Shown here piece after piece: positions 25,691-33,206 of a DNA stretch of 64,000 bases. The notes beneath the pieces were generated by a model. It was not told the origin of the DNA, did not search any database, and saw only the letters and a list, made by a program, of their open reading frames with translations. Each line of letters opens with the position of its first letter. The first letter of the stretch is position 1. The stretch covers positions 62,001 to 126,000 of the forward strand of contig JAZOLO010000021.1 of assembly GCA_045653035.1 (NCBI GenBank), read 5' to 3'. The translations under genes were made by a program, and so were the position numbers. The stretch is from RGIG6353 sp045653035 (GTDB lineage: Bacteria; Bacillota; Clostridia; Oscillospirales; SIG627).

Positions 25691-26590
25691 TTATCTGTCG
25701 AGCAGTTCTACAAAATCCTCTCCGCAAAGAGCGGTAAGGATTTCTTCAAGGTCGGCTGAAGAATGGTAGTCAAGGACAATTTTACCCTTGCCTGTCCCCT
25801 CTTTTGCCTTTATTTTTACTTTTCTTGACATTCTTTCGGCGGCAAGTCTTTCAACCGACAAAAGATACTCGTTTGTAATGGAAAACTCCTTCTTCTGTGG
25901 CTCTTTTTCTTCTCTTACACTGCCTTCGGGGAAGGTGTTTACCGTCCAACGCACCTCGTTTTCGGTGTCTCTTACAGAAAGCTCCTCAACGATAATTCTC
26001 GAAAGCATTTCCAGTATATCCTCTTCATTTTTGAGAGGAAGGAGTGCTCTTGCATGACCTGCCGAAATAGAGCCGTCACGAAGCTTTTCAAGGGCATCCT
26101 TGGGAAGCTTCAAAAGACGCATAGCGTTGGTTACGGCACTTCTTGATTTACCTACCCTGTCTGCCGCCTCCTCTTGCGTTATACCGAAGTCGGAAATAAG
26201 CTTTTCATAACCGAGTGCTTCGTCAACGGGGTTAAGGTCCTCACGCTGAAGGTTTTCGATAAGGGCGATTTCCGCCGCGTCCCGAAGTGAAATATCGTCT
26301 CTTATAATAACGGGAAGCTTTTCAAGACCTGCAAGCTTTGCAGCTCTGTAGCGTCTCTCGCCTGCTACTATCTTGTATTTGCCGTCCTCACGTCTTACAA
26401 TAAGGGGCTGAATAATTCCGTGTACCTTTATAGACTCTGCAAGCTCTGCAATAGTCTCGTCGTGGAAGGTTTTTCTGTGCTGGTCGGGGTCTCTTTCAAT
26501 TTCGTTTATGTCAAGCTCTCTTACGTCCTTTGGTTCTTCCTCCAAAAAGAACATATCAAGCCCCTTTTTTCCTAGTCCTTTCTTTTCCAT
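25691..26590 (-). CDS. parB: Chromosome partitioning protein ParB (Spo0J)
   Basis: A 299-aa CTP-dependent clamp that loads at parS and spreads to organise the origin region. The N-domain has SIKVHGIIQPLIVRR (box I) and the CTP-binding patch GERRYRAAK (box II). The IENLQREDLNPVDEALGY box follows. The HTH reads ITQEEAADRVGKSRSAVTNAMRLLKLP. A C-terminal dimer domain follows a charged linker. It lies 36 bases after parA. Two perfect parS sites (27482 and 28973) are close by, which supports function. Confidence 0.96.
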   Translation of the reverse strand: MEKKGLGKKGLDMFFLEEEPKDVRELDINEIERDPDQHRKTFHDETIAELAESIKVHGIIQPLIVRREDGKYKIVAGERRYRAAKLAGLEKLPVIIRDDISLRDAAEIALIENLQREDLNPVDEALGYEKLISDFGITQEEAADRVGKSRSAVTNAMRLLKLPKDALEKLRDGSISAGHARALLPLKNEEDILEMLSRIIVEELSVRDTENEVRWTVNTFPEGSVREEKEPQKKEFSITNEYLLSVERLAAERMSRKVKIKAKEGTGKGKIVLDYHSSADLEEILTALCGEDFVELLDR

Positions 26591-26626
26591 AAATACCTCA
26601 TGTTGTATATGTATTATGATTATATA

Positions 26627-27394
26627 CTATATATTGTGCTCTGCTCTTGCAACAAGCTCTTTTGCCACTTCCATGTAATTAAGAGCGCCTCGTGAGAATT
26701 TATCATAGTAGTTGATGGGCTTACCGTGGCTGGGAGCTTCTGAAAGTCTTACGTTTCTGGGGATAGAATTTTTGAATACCTTTCCGGGAAAGTGCTTTTT
26801 AACCTCCTCCATGACTTGAACGGTAAGGTTAAGACGTCCATCGTACATAGTGAGAATAACACCTAAAAGGTCGAGTGAGGGGTTATAAACCCTTCTTACC
26901 TGTTTTATTGTAAATATAAGCTGTGAAAGACCTTCGAGGGCAAAATATTCGCACTGCATAGGTACAACCACGTAATCTGATGCGGTGAGGGCGTTGATGG
27001 TTATAAGACTAAGGGAGGGAGGACAGTCGAGAATTATGTAATCGTACTTTTCTCTCAAGGGAGCAAGAATATTTTTAAGCTTCCCTTCCCTTTTTTCTTC
27101 GTCTGCCAAAGCAATATCTGCTACTGCAAGATTCATATCAGAGGGCAAAACGTCAAGATTTTTGAATTTAGTAGTAAATATTGCATCATTTACGTCTGCA
27201 TCGTTAAGAAGCACGTCACAAAGAGTTGGGGTATGATTTTCCGCACCAACCGCAGAAGATGCGTTCCCTTGGGCATCACAGTCAACGAGGAGGGTCTTCT
27301 TATCAAGGCAACCAAGGTCTGCTGCAATATTTACAGCGGAAGTGGTCTTACCTACTCCCCCTTTTTGGTTAGCAAAAGCAATTATATTACACAT
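26627..27394 (-). CDS. parA: Chromosome partitioning ATPase ParA (Soj)
   Basis: A 255-aa deviant Walker ATPase that binds nucleoid DNA and works with ParB; in Firmicutes Soj also controls DnaA. Motifs: FANQKGGVGKTTSAVNIA (P-loop with signature lysine, residue 10), DCDAQGNASS, and DYIILDCPPSLSLITINAL. Length matches chromosomal ParA. AAGGAT precedes the ATG at 27394. The promoter (27442-27470) lies only 11 bp from a parS site, so ParB could affect its own operon. Confidence 0.96.
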   Translation of the reverse strand: MCNIIAFANQKGGVGKTTSAVNIAADLGCLDKKTLLVDCDAQGNASSAVGAENHTPTLCDVLLNDADVNDAIFTTKFKNLDVLPSDMNLAVADIALADEEKREGKLKNILAPLREKYDYIILDCPPSLSLITINALTASDYVVVPMQCEYFALEGLSQLIFTIKQVRRVYNPSLDLLGVILTMYDGRLNLTVQVMEEVKKHFPGKVFKNSIPRNVRLSEAPSHGKPINYYDKFSRGALNYMEVAKELVARAEHNI

Positions 27395-27441
27395 ATTATA
27401 TCCTTATTATATGCTGTTATATTTCATAATCTAACATATAT

Positions 27442-27470
27442 ATTGTATCAATAATAAGAGTAATTGTCAA
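27442..27470 (-). promoter_or_regulatory. parA-parB promoter
   Basis: Minus strand TTGACA (27465-27470), 17 bp, TACAAT (27442-27447) with TG extension. The parS site ends 11 bp upstream of the -35. Confidence 0.75.
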
Positions 27471-27481
27471 GTAAATTTAAA

Positions 27482-27497
27482 TGTTTCACGTGAAACA
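27482..27497. promoter_or_regulatory. parS site 1
   Basis: TGTTTCACGTGAAACA, a perfect 16-bp palindrome identical to the B. subtilis-type ParB centromere consensus. It lies between the stop of the ParB-like gene and the parA promoter. Confidence 0.95.
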
Positions 27498-27498
27498 T

Positions 27499-28263
27499 TT
27501 ACCTTGCGTTATGTATCTTTATCTTATATTCGGTAGAGTCCCTACCCTCCTCTGTTTTCACTTCTGCATCAATCCCTGCAGTCTTTAAAAGACTTAAAGC
27601 TCTTGCTAAGGTGTTGTCAAACAGCCTTAAATCTCTGAATTTAACAGTTTTTTGTGCATTGCTCTTGGATAGCACTTTTCCACCCAGTCTTTCTCTTTCG
27701 CATAATGCACGTACTTCCGATGCTTTAAGCCTTTTCCTTATACATTCTGAAAGTATTGCTGTGCGTTTCCTCGTATCCTCTAAATGAGCTATTTCGGCTA
27801 CTATGGAGTAAGATAGGTCGTTAAGTCTTACAGTTTCTCTTTCAAGCTCTGTCATATCTGCTATTTTTATAGCTAATGCTATTTCTTTTTCGCTATATCC
27901 CGACCTTGATGACATTTCTTCTATTGTTAGCTTTGCATCACGAAGTGCTCCTTTTATGGTATCTGCTTCTTCAAAGAAGTCCTTAAAATCTCCTTTTTTT
28001 AAAACCGCCCTAGAAAAGCTTGGGTCGGCGTTTATAATAAGTGCCGTTATTTCCTTAAAGCCTAGCAGTCTATAGGCATAAAAACGCTTATTACCCATAA
28101 TAATTTCGTACCTGTCTGATAAGGGAATTTGTCTGACGGTTATGGGCGAGAGCATACCGCAAAGCGCAATGCTTTTAGCAAGTGCAAATACTTCGCCTTC
28201 TTCAAACACCTTTTTCCCTTTGGTAAGGATTATTTTGTTCATACTAATCTTTTTAAGTTCCAT
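27499..28263 (-). CDS. Divergent ParB-like (Noc-position) protein with altered CTP motif
   Basis: A 254-aa ParB-superfamily protein at the place noc has in other Firmicutes, upstream of parA. Box I is recognisable (LAKSIALCGMLSPITVR). Box II reads GNKRFYAYRLLG where ParB and Noc have GERRxRAxxxLG: E to N, first R to K and last R to Y, so the CTP/arginine patch looks degraded. A helix-turn-helix-like run follows (LTIEEMSSRSGYSEKEIALAIKIADM), then a C-terminal helical region. AGGAGG precedes the ATG. Target DNA is unknown; the Noc site ATTTCCCGGGAAAT was not noticed. The gene is bracketed, with the ClpP-like gene, by two parS sites. Confidence 0.82.
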   Translation of the reverse strand: MELKKISMNKIILTKGKKVFEEGEVFALAKSIALCGMLSPITVRQIPLSDRYEIIMGNKRFYAYRLLGFKEITALIINADPSFSRAVLKKGDFKDFFEEADTIKGALRDAKLTIEEMSSRSGYSEKEIALAIKIADMTELERETVRLNDLSYSIVAEIAHLEDTRKRTAILSECIRKRLKASEVRALCERERLGGKVLSKSNAQKTVKFRDLRLFDNTLARALSLLKTAGIDAEVKTEEGRDSTEYKIKIHNAR

Positions 28264-28313
28264 ATTCTTTTCCTCCTAAACCACATTATATAGTAGTCAG
28301 CAAGAAAAAAATG

Positions 28314-28949
28314 TCAAAGTCTGGTAGTTTTACTCATTTCTTTAAGTTCACGAAGTGCTTCGCTTAGTGTTGCTACGCCGTCTATTATTCCTGCATCAAC
28401 CGCTTCTTTGCCATAAAGAATACTTCCTATGTCGCAGGACATTTCGGTTGTATTAAGCATTAGCTTTCTAAGTGTCTCGATATTGGTATTAGAGTGATTT
28501 ATTATAAATGCATTTATTCTGTCTTGCATTCTTGAAAGATAGTCAAACGCTTGATGAACGCCCAAAACTACGCCGTTCATACGTACAGGGTGTATTATCA
28601 TAGATGCACTGTGCGTTATAAACGACTTTTTGGCGGATACTGCAAGAGGAACGCCTATACTGTGACCACCACCCAAAACAAGAGATACTGTAGGCTTGGT
28701 CATTCCTGAAATAGCCTCTGCGATTGCAAGTCCTGCTTCAACGTCACCGCCAACTGTATTAAGAAGTATGAGAACACCCGAAACAAAGGGGTTTTCCTCT
28801 AAGTTTAGTATTTTGGGTATAATTTCCTCGTATTTTGTTGCCTTAACGCCTTCGGGCAGGGAAGAGTGCCCCTCAATTTGTCCCGATATCATGAGCGCCT
28901 GTATTTTATTGGGATTAGGCTCTTTTGTTGCTACTCTATATCTTTTCAT
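28314..28949 (-). CDS. ClpP/TepA-like serine protease without ATPase partner
   Basis: A 211-aa ClpP-fold peptidase. The serine nucleophile is in GGGHSIGVPLAVSA (near residue 100), the histidine in MIIHPVRMNG (near 125), and an acidic residue in EMSCDIGSILYGKEA; IDGVATL near the C-terminus fits the ClpP end. The NTVGGDVEAGLAIAEAI segment matches the oxyanion region. The N-terminus lacks a signal peptide. It resembles TepA/YmfB-type proteins, which are ClpP-like but have no known unfoldase. It precedes the ParB-like gene by 50 bases and probably shares its transcript. No clear promoter was seen; parS lies where one would be. Confidence 0.82.
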   Translation of the reverse strand: MKRYRVATKEPNPNKIQALMISGQIEGHSSLPEGVKATKYEEIIPKILNLEENPFVSGVLILLNTVGGDVEAGLAIAEAISGMTKPTVSLVLGGGHSIGVPLAVSAKKSFITHSASMIIHPVRMNGVVLGVHQAFDYLSRMQDRINAFIINHSNTNIETLRKLMLNTTEMSCDIGSILYGKEAVDAGIIDGVATLSEALRELKEMSKTTRL

Positions 28950-28972
28950 AATATAACTCCTTATAAGATGAA

Positions 28973-28988
28973 TGTTTCACGTGAAACA
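28973..28988. promoter_or_regulatory. parS site 2
   Basis: A second perfect TGTTTCACGTGAAACA, 24 bp upstream of the ClpP-like start codon and about 1.5 kb from site 1. Confidence 0.95.
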
Positions 28989-29004
28989 TTGAAATAAGTA
29001 AAAA

Positions 29005-29036
29005 CAAAACGGCAGGGGAGACCCCTTGCCGTTTTG
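29005..29036. terminator. Terminator between the pdaA-like gene and the ClpP-like gene
   Basis: CAAAACGGCA-GGGG pairs with CCCC-TTGCCGTTTTG across a 3-base loop. The minus-strand side ends in a T-rich tract. It separates the pdaA-like transcript from the parS-flanked pair. Confidence 0.75.
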
Positions 29037-29058
29037 TGCCACACACAGGACAAAAGTG

Positions 29059-29805
29059 TCATAAGTTGTCTACTGTGTCGAAGGTATAGCCCTCTTTTTT
29101 CAGAGCCCTGATAAAATCGCCCAGTATCATAGCGTTCGTCTTTGAGGTGGGGTGTAGGAGGATAACCGCCCCGTTATGCATTCGTGACATTAGCAAATTC
29201 TTTGCCGCTGTAGGTGTCATTTGTGCCTTTTCGTCCCAGTCTGCATAAGCAAGACTCCATAATACTGTTTTGTATCCAAGCTCCTTTGCCCATGCGAGAT
29301 TTTCTTCCGAAAATGCTCCGCAGGGAGGTCGGTAAATTTTTGTAAGGTCCTTTCCTGTAACTCTCTTAAAGTCATTTTCAAGACCTTCAAGCTCATTTTT
29401 AAAGGTGCTTATATCCTCTGCTTTCGTCATATCCTTGTGATGCGACGTGTGATTGCCTGCAACGTGTCCCTCGTTTATAATTCTTTCCAGTGCTTTTCCG
29501 TTTACTACGGTGTGCCTTAAAAGGAAGAAGGTCGAGGGTACGTTTTCTTCCTTTAAAATGTCAAGAATTTTAAACACGTTTTCATTTTCATAACCTAAAT
29601 CGAAGGTAAGATAAACCTTTTTCTCATCTTTACCGATGAAATGTGCGTCGTACTCCGACATAAAGTGTGCTTCAACCGCACCCGATGGACGTGTTCCGTC
29701 ACAGGTGGGATTATAGTACCACTCTATTCTGTTCTTTGTTATACCCGCCGTAGCGGTAACGGTAAGGAGAGATAAAAGGAATGTCAGAAACAAAAGTCTT
29801 TTCAT
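29059..29805 (-). CDS. pdaA: PdaA-like polysaccharide deacetylase
   Basis: A 248-aa secreted NodB-domain enzyme. The signal peptide is residues 1-20 (MKRLLFLTFLLSLLTVTATA). The NodB motifs are YLTFDLGYEN (motif 1; the family's second Asp is replaced by Leu-Gly here as in PdaA), NHTSHHKDM (metal-binding HxxxH), and YRPPCGAFSEENL (motif 3). PdaA makes muramic delta-lactam in spore cortex by N-deacetylating MurNAc, which hints at sporulation ability, though a vegetative role is possible. A 10-bp-arm hairpin (29827-29850) sits in its leader. The symbol is by motif resemblance. Confidence 0.8.
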   Translation of the reverse strand: MKRLLFLTFLLSLLTVTATAGITKNRIEWYYNPTCDGTRPSGAVEAHFMSEYDAHFIGKDEKKVYLTFDLGYENENVFKILDILKEENVPSTFFLLRHTVVNGKALERIINEGHVAGNHTSHHKDMTKAEDISTFKNELEGLENDFKRVTGKDLTKIYRPPCGAFSEENLAWAKELGYKTVLWSLAYADWDEKAQMTPTAAKNLLMSRMHNGAVILLHPTSKTNAMILGDFIRALKKEGYTFDTVDNL

Positions 29806-29826
29806 ATATCTCTCTCAAAAAATTTT

Positions 29827-29850
29827 GAGTGTGACCACTTGGTCACACTC
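29827..29850. terminator. Palindrome between the UDG and pdaA-like genes
   Basis: GAGTGTGACC-ACTT-GGTCACACTC is a perfect 10-bp-arm hairpin. On the minus strand it is followed by AAAATTTTTT. It may end the uracil-DNA glycosylase transcript, or act as an attenuator or operator just after a TATAAT-like -10 (29852-29857). Confidence 0.6.
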
Positions 29851-29865
29851 ATATTATATCCCGTT

Positions 29866-30435
29866 TTATTTTTTTATTTCATTTTTTATTTCGGCAATTT
29901 TTTCAAAATCTGAGAGCATATCTGCCTTACGTCTTGGGTCGCGAAGGACTGCGGCGGGGTGGAATACAGCGGTTATAAGAGTATCTCCTCGCTTAAACCA
30001 TACGCCGTGCTCCTCGGTAATCTTAAAATCGGGCTTTATTATACGCTTTGCCGATATTCTTCCGAGGCAAACTATCATGCGAGGCTTTATTATCGCTGCC
30101 TGTTCTCTTAAAAAGTCAATACATGCGTCCTCTTCATCGGGCTTTGGGTCACGGTTCTTTGGAGGACGGCATTTTATAATATTTGCTATGTAGTAATCGT
30201 TTTCGGTAAGTCCTACGGCAACAAGGAACTTATCAAGAAGCTTGCCCGCCGCTCCAACAAACGGCTCACCAGAAAGGTCCTCCTTTTCGCCCGGTGCTTC
30301 TCCTACAAAGAGGATGTCGGCATTGACGTTTCCTCTGCCGAAAACGAGGTTTGTTCTGGTATCACTCAGGGGACAGCGCTGACATTTTTCACATTTTTCT
30401 TTTATTTCCTGAAGCTTTAAAGTTTTTTCTTCCAT
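29866..30435 (-). CDS. Uracil-DNA glycosylase, family 4 (Fe-S type)
   Basis: A 189-aa base-excision repair enzyme that removes uracil from DNA. The N-terminal CEKCQRCPL and later CRPP and CLGRISAK cysteines would ligate a [4Fe-4S] cluster, as in thermophile-type UDGs. The catalytic motif is FVGEAPGEKEDLSGEPFVGAAG (GEAPG, residue 45), and motif 2 is FHPAAVLRDP near residue 165. The protein has its own promoter (30484-30512) that overlaps, head to head, the one for the U32 peptidase gene. Confidence 0.92.
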   Translation of the reverse strand: MEEKTLKLQEIKEKCEKCQRCPLSDTRTNLVFGRGNVNADILFVGEAPGEKEDLSGEPFVGAAGKLLDKFLVAVGLTENDYYIANIIKCRPPKNRDPKPDEEDACIDFLREQAAIIKPRMIVCLGRISAKRIIKPDFKITEEHGVWFKRGDTLITAVFHPAAVLRDPRRKADMLSDFEKIAEIKNEIKK

Positions 30436-30462
30436 AGTATTCTCCCTTTTTCAAAAAAACAC

Positions 30463-30512
30463 TTCACTTTATCCCTATTTTGTATTATACTAATATTATA
30501 AGAAAATTTCAA
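30463..30512. promoter_or_regulatory. Overlapping divergent promoters for UDG and U32 peptidase
   Basis: Minus strand: TTGAAA (30507-30512), 17 bp, TATAAT (30484-30489). Plus strand: TTCACT (30463-30468), 17 bp, TATACT (30486-30491). The two -10 elements share four bases, so polymerase can occupy only one side at a time. The minus promoter looks stronger. Confidence 0.6.
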
Positions 30513-30531
30513 GACGTATAAGTGAGATTAT

Positions 30532-32571
30532 ATGGAAAATAAAAAATTACCCGAATTACTTGCACCGGCAGGAAGCTTTGATGCGTTTGTGGCGGCAATT
30601 TCGGCAGGTGCTGATGCAGTGTATCTTGGCACACCTAAGCACAACGCAAGAGTCAATGCGAAAAACTTTGACGAAGAAGATTTAAAAAGAGCCTTTGACA
30701 TAGCAGGTGCTCTTGACAGAAAAATATATATAACTCTTAACACCCTCGTTTCTGACAGAGAGCTTGAAGAAGTACTGTCACACGTAGAAGGTCTTCGTAA
30801 AATTGGTGCAAGTACCTTTATCGTGCAGGACCTCGGTCTTATTCATGTACTTAAAAAGGCTTTCCCCGATATTGTAATTCATGCAAGTACACAGTGTGTT
30901 ACACATTCACTCGAGCAGATAAAAGAGCTTCACAAAATGGGCGTTTCAAGGGCAGTAGTCGCACGTGAGCTTGACAGAGACAACCTATACCGAATATGTC
31001 GTGAGTCGCCCGTAGAAATAGAAGCCTTTGTTCACGGGGCTTTATGCGTTAGCCATAGCGGTGCCTGTCTTTTCTCCTCGCTTGTTGGAGGAAGAAGCGG
31101 AAACAGGGGAGAGTGTGCACAGCCTTGCAGACTTCCTTTTTCGGGAAACGGTATGGAATATCCTTTAAGTCTTTCGGATTTAAGCCTTTCGGATTACGTG
31201 ACAGAGCTTTGTGAAATGGGGGTTTCCTCTCTTAAAATCGAGGGAAGAATGAAAAGTCCTGAATACGTTGGAGGAGTGGTATCTGTTTTCAGAAAGCTTC
31301 TTGACGAGGGACGTAATATAAATGACGAAGAAAAGAAACGTCTTGCAAGGCTTTTTTCGAGAAACGGATTTACAGATGGATACTATGCGAAAAAGCTTGG
31401 TCGTGGAATGTACGGCGTAAGACGTGCCGAGGATAAAAAGGAAACGAGGCTTGTAGTACCTACAGAGTATATATTGCCGAAAAAGAAAATAGAAGCAAGG
31501 CTTGAAGTTAAAAATGATGGCGGACTTCTTGAATTTAGAGCAGGGGAAAGGGCTGTAGAAGTCACTCTGCCGAAGCCCGATAAAGCGGAAAACAGACCCA
31601 TTGACCGTGAATTTGCCAAAGCCCAATTATCAAAGCTTGGGGATACGCCCTTTGAGCTTGAAAAGCTTGAATTTTCGGCAGAGGGGAGTTTTATATATCC
31701 ACGCTCTCTCATCAACGCCGCAAGGCGTGAGGCAGTGGAAGGGCTTATTTCGGCTTTGAGCCGACGAGAGACTCTCATGGAAAGGGGAGAAGTTGACAAG
31801 CTCACCCCTGTGAAAGCAGAGTTCCTTTCTCACTACGTGGTTTTCGCACCTCACAGAAGACCCGACAAGGGGGAGGTGGAGTCGCTTTTTAAGGTGACGG
31901 ACAGAGTATATATTCCGCTATTCAGATTTCCTGCCCTTGATTCCTACGAGAAAGTCGGTGTGGTAATTCCCCTTGTTATAAAGGACAGCGAAAGGGAAGA
32001 GGTCGAAAAAGAGCTTTTACGTCTCCAAAGCCTCGGTGTAACACGTGTTTATGCCGAAAATCTCGGCGGTGTAAAAATTGCAAGAGAGCTTCATTTTGAG
32101 GTTCTTGGGGGAGTCAGACTAAACGTTTATAATTCCTATACCGCCAAAGTCTACGCTGACCTTGGCGTAGAGGGTGTAATGCTCTCACCTGAGCTTACTC
32201 CTCCTCAAAAGAGGGACATTATAAAGGTACTTCCTGTAGGAGAGACGCTTTTTGGAAGACTTCCTCTCATGATTATGGAAAACTGCATTATGAATTTAAG
32301 AGACGGGTGCAGAGAATGCTCGGATTTCAAGACCTGCCGTAAGTCTGCCGTTTTGCAGGACAGACATGGCGTAAAATTCCCCGTGTTTCCCGAATATTTC
32401 CATAGATGCCAGATTTTCAACAGCGTACCCGTCTTTAGCGGTGACAAAAAGCCCACTGACGGCGTGTCCTTTAGGGTTATTTTTATAACCGACGAAAAGG
32501 ATAGTGTCAAAATAGTGAAAGAGGCAATTCAGGGAAAAGCTCCCTCAAAAGAATTTACAAGAAAAGGATAA
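30532..32571 (+). CDS. Peptidase U32 family protein (RlhA/TrhP type)
   Basis: A 679-aa member of the U32 family, whose characterised relatives (RlhA, TrhP/YrrO) hydroxylate 23S rRNA C2501 or tRNA U34 rather than cut proteins. It starts LPELLAPAGSFDAFVAAISAGADAVYLG. The signature FVHGALCVSHSGACLFSS lies near residue 170, followed by NRGECAQPCRLPF. Four cysteines there and CRECSDFKTC near 590 could bind an Fe-S cluster. The C-terminal half is the DUF3656-like extension found in the RlhA-length subgroup. SD is weak (GTGAG). It ends 9 bases before maf. Confidence 0.92.
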   Translation: MENKKLPELLAPAGSFDAFVAAISAGADAVYLGTPKHNARVNAKNFDEEDLKRAFDIAGALDRKIYITLNTLVSDRELEEVLSHVEGLRKIGASTFIVQDLGLIHVLKKAFPDIVIHASTQCVTHSLEQIKELHKMGVSRAVVARELDRDNLYRICRESPVEIEAFVHGALCVSHSGACLFSSLVGGRSGNRGECAQPCRLPFSGNGMEYPLSLSDLSLSDYVTELCEMGVSSLKIEGRMKSPEYVGGVVSVFRKLLDEGRNINDEEKKRLARLFSRNGFTDGYYAKKLGRGMYGVRRAEDKKETRLVVPTEYILPKKKIEARLEVKNDGGLLEFRAGERAVEVTLPKPDKAENRPIDREFAKAQLSKLGDTPFELEKLEFSAEGSFIYPRSLINAARREAVEGLISALSRRETLMERGEVDKLTPVKAEFLSHYVVFAPHRRPDKGEVESLFKVTDRVYIPLFRFPALDSYEKVGVVIPLVIKDSEREEVEKELLRLQSLGVTRVYAENLGGVKIARELHFEVLGGVRLNVYNSYTAKVYADLGVEGVMLSPELTPPQKRDIIKVLPVGETLFGRLPLMIMENCIMNLRDGCRECSDFKTCRKSAVLQDRHGVKFPVFPEYFHRCQIFNSVPVFSGDKKPTDGVSFRVIFITDEKDSVKIVKEAIQGKAPSKEFTRKG

Positions 32572-32580
32572 TACAATAAC

Positions 32581-33138
32581 ATGAAAATAATTTTAGCATC
32601 GGGCTCTCCGAGACGACGTGAAATTTTAAGCAAAATGGGCTTTGAGGTGGAGGTTGTTCCCTCTGCCGACGAAAGACCGCCCGAAAAAGAAATGTCACCC
32701 GAGGACACCGTACAGTTCCTTGCGGTGGAAAAGGGGGGAGATGCAAAAAAGCTTTACCCCGATGATATTGTTGTATCTGCCGATACGGTGGTAGTTCTTG
32801 ACGGTGAGATAATGGGTAAGCCGAGGGACAGGGAGGAAGGAGAAAGAATGCTCAGTGCCCTTTCGGGAAAAGTGCACAGAGTGCTTACAGCTTATGCGAT
32901 TTTCTATAAAGGAAAATCACTTTCAAAGGTAGTATCCACCGAAGTTGAGTTTTATAAACTGTCGGACGGCGAAATAAATTGGTATCTTGACACGGGTGAG
33001 CCCTATGATAAAGCGGGGGCTTACGGTGTTCAAGGACTTGGTGCATACATGGTAAAGGAAATAAGAGGTGACTACTTAAACGTTGTAGGCTTTCCCCTTG
33101 CAGATTTTTGCCATACGCTTAAGATGATAAAAAAATAA
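32581..33138 (+). CDS. maf: Maf-family nucleotide pyrophosphatase
   Basis: A 185-aa house-cleaning enzyme that hydrolyses non-canonical nucleoside triphosphates such as dTTP/UTP or modified pyrimidines. It has ILASGSPRRREILSKMGF at the N-terminus, the SADTVVVLDGEIMGKPRD block near residue 65, and the C-terminal AYGVQGLGAYMVKEIRGDYLNVVGFPL. Length is normal. It follows the U32 gene closely and its stop lies inside the terminator stem at 33129-33162. Confidence 0.95.
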   Translation: MKIILASGSPRRREILSKMGFEVEVVPSADERPPEKEMSPEDTVQFLAVEKGGDAKKLYPDDIVVSADTVVVLDGEIMGKPRDREEGERMLSALSGKVHRVLTAYAIFYKGKSLSKVVSTEVEFYKLSDGEINWYLDTGEPYDKAGAYGVQGLGAYMVKEIRGDYLNVVGFPLADFCHTLKMIKK

Positions 33139-33195
33139 GGCTCGAAAGAGCCTTATTTTTTTAAGGGGGAATGCTTTTTATTAAAGCACTCCCCT
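33129..33195. repeat. Terminator stem plus palindrome (composite repeat, partial copy)
   Basis: First is a maf-specific terminator (AAATAAGGCTC with its complement, then a T run, 33129-33162). Directly after it is the shared palindrome GGGGGAATGCTTT...AAAGCACTCCCC (33165-33194). The CCACGAAAACTAT bridge of the full copies is missing. Confidence 0.7.
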
Positions 33196-33206
33196 AATTT
33201 TTCATT

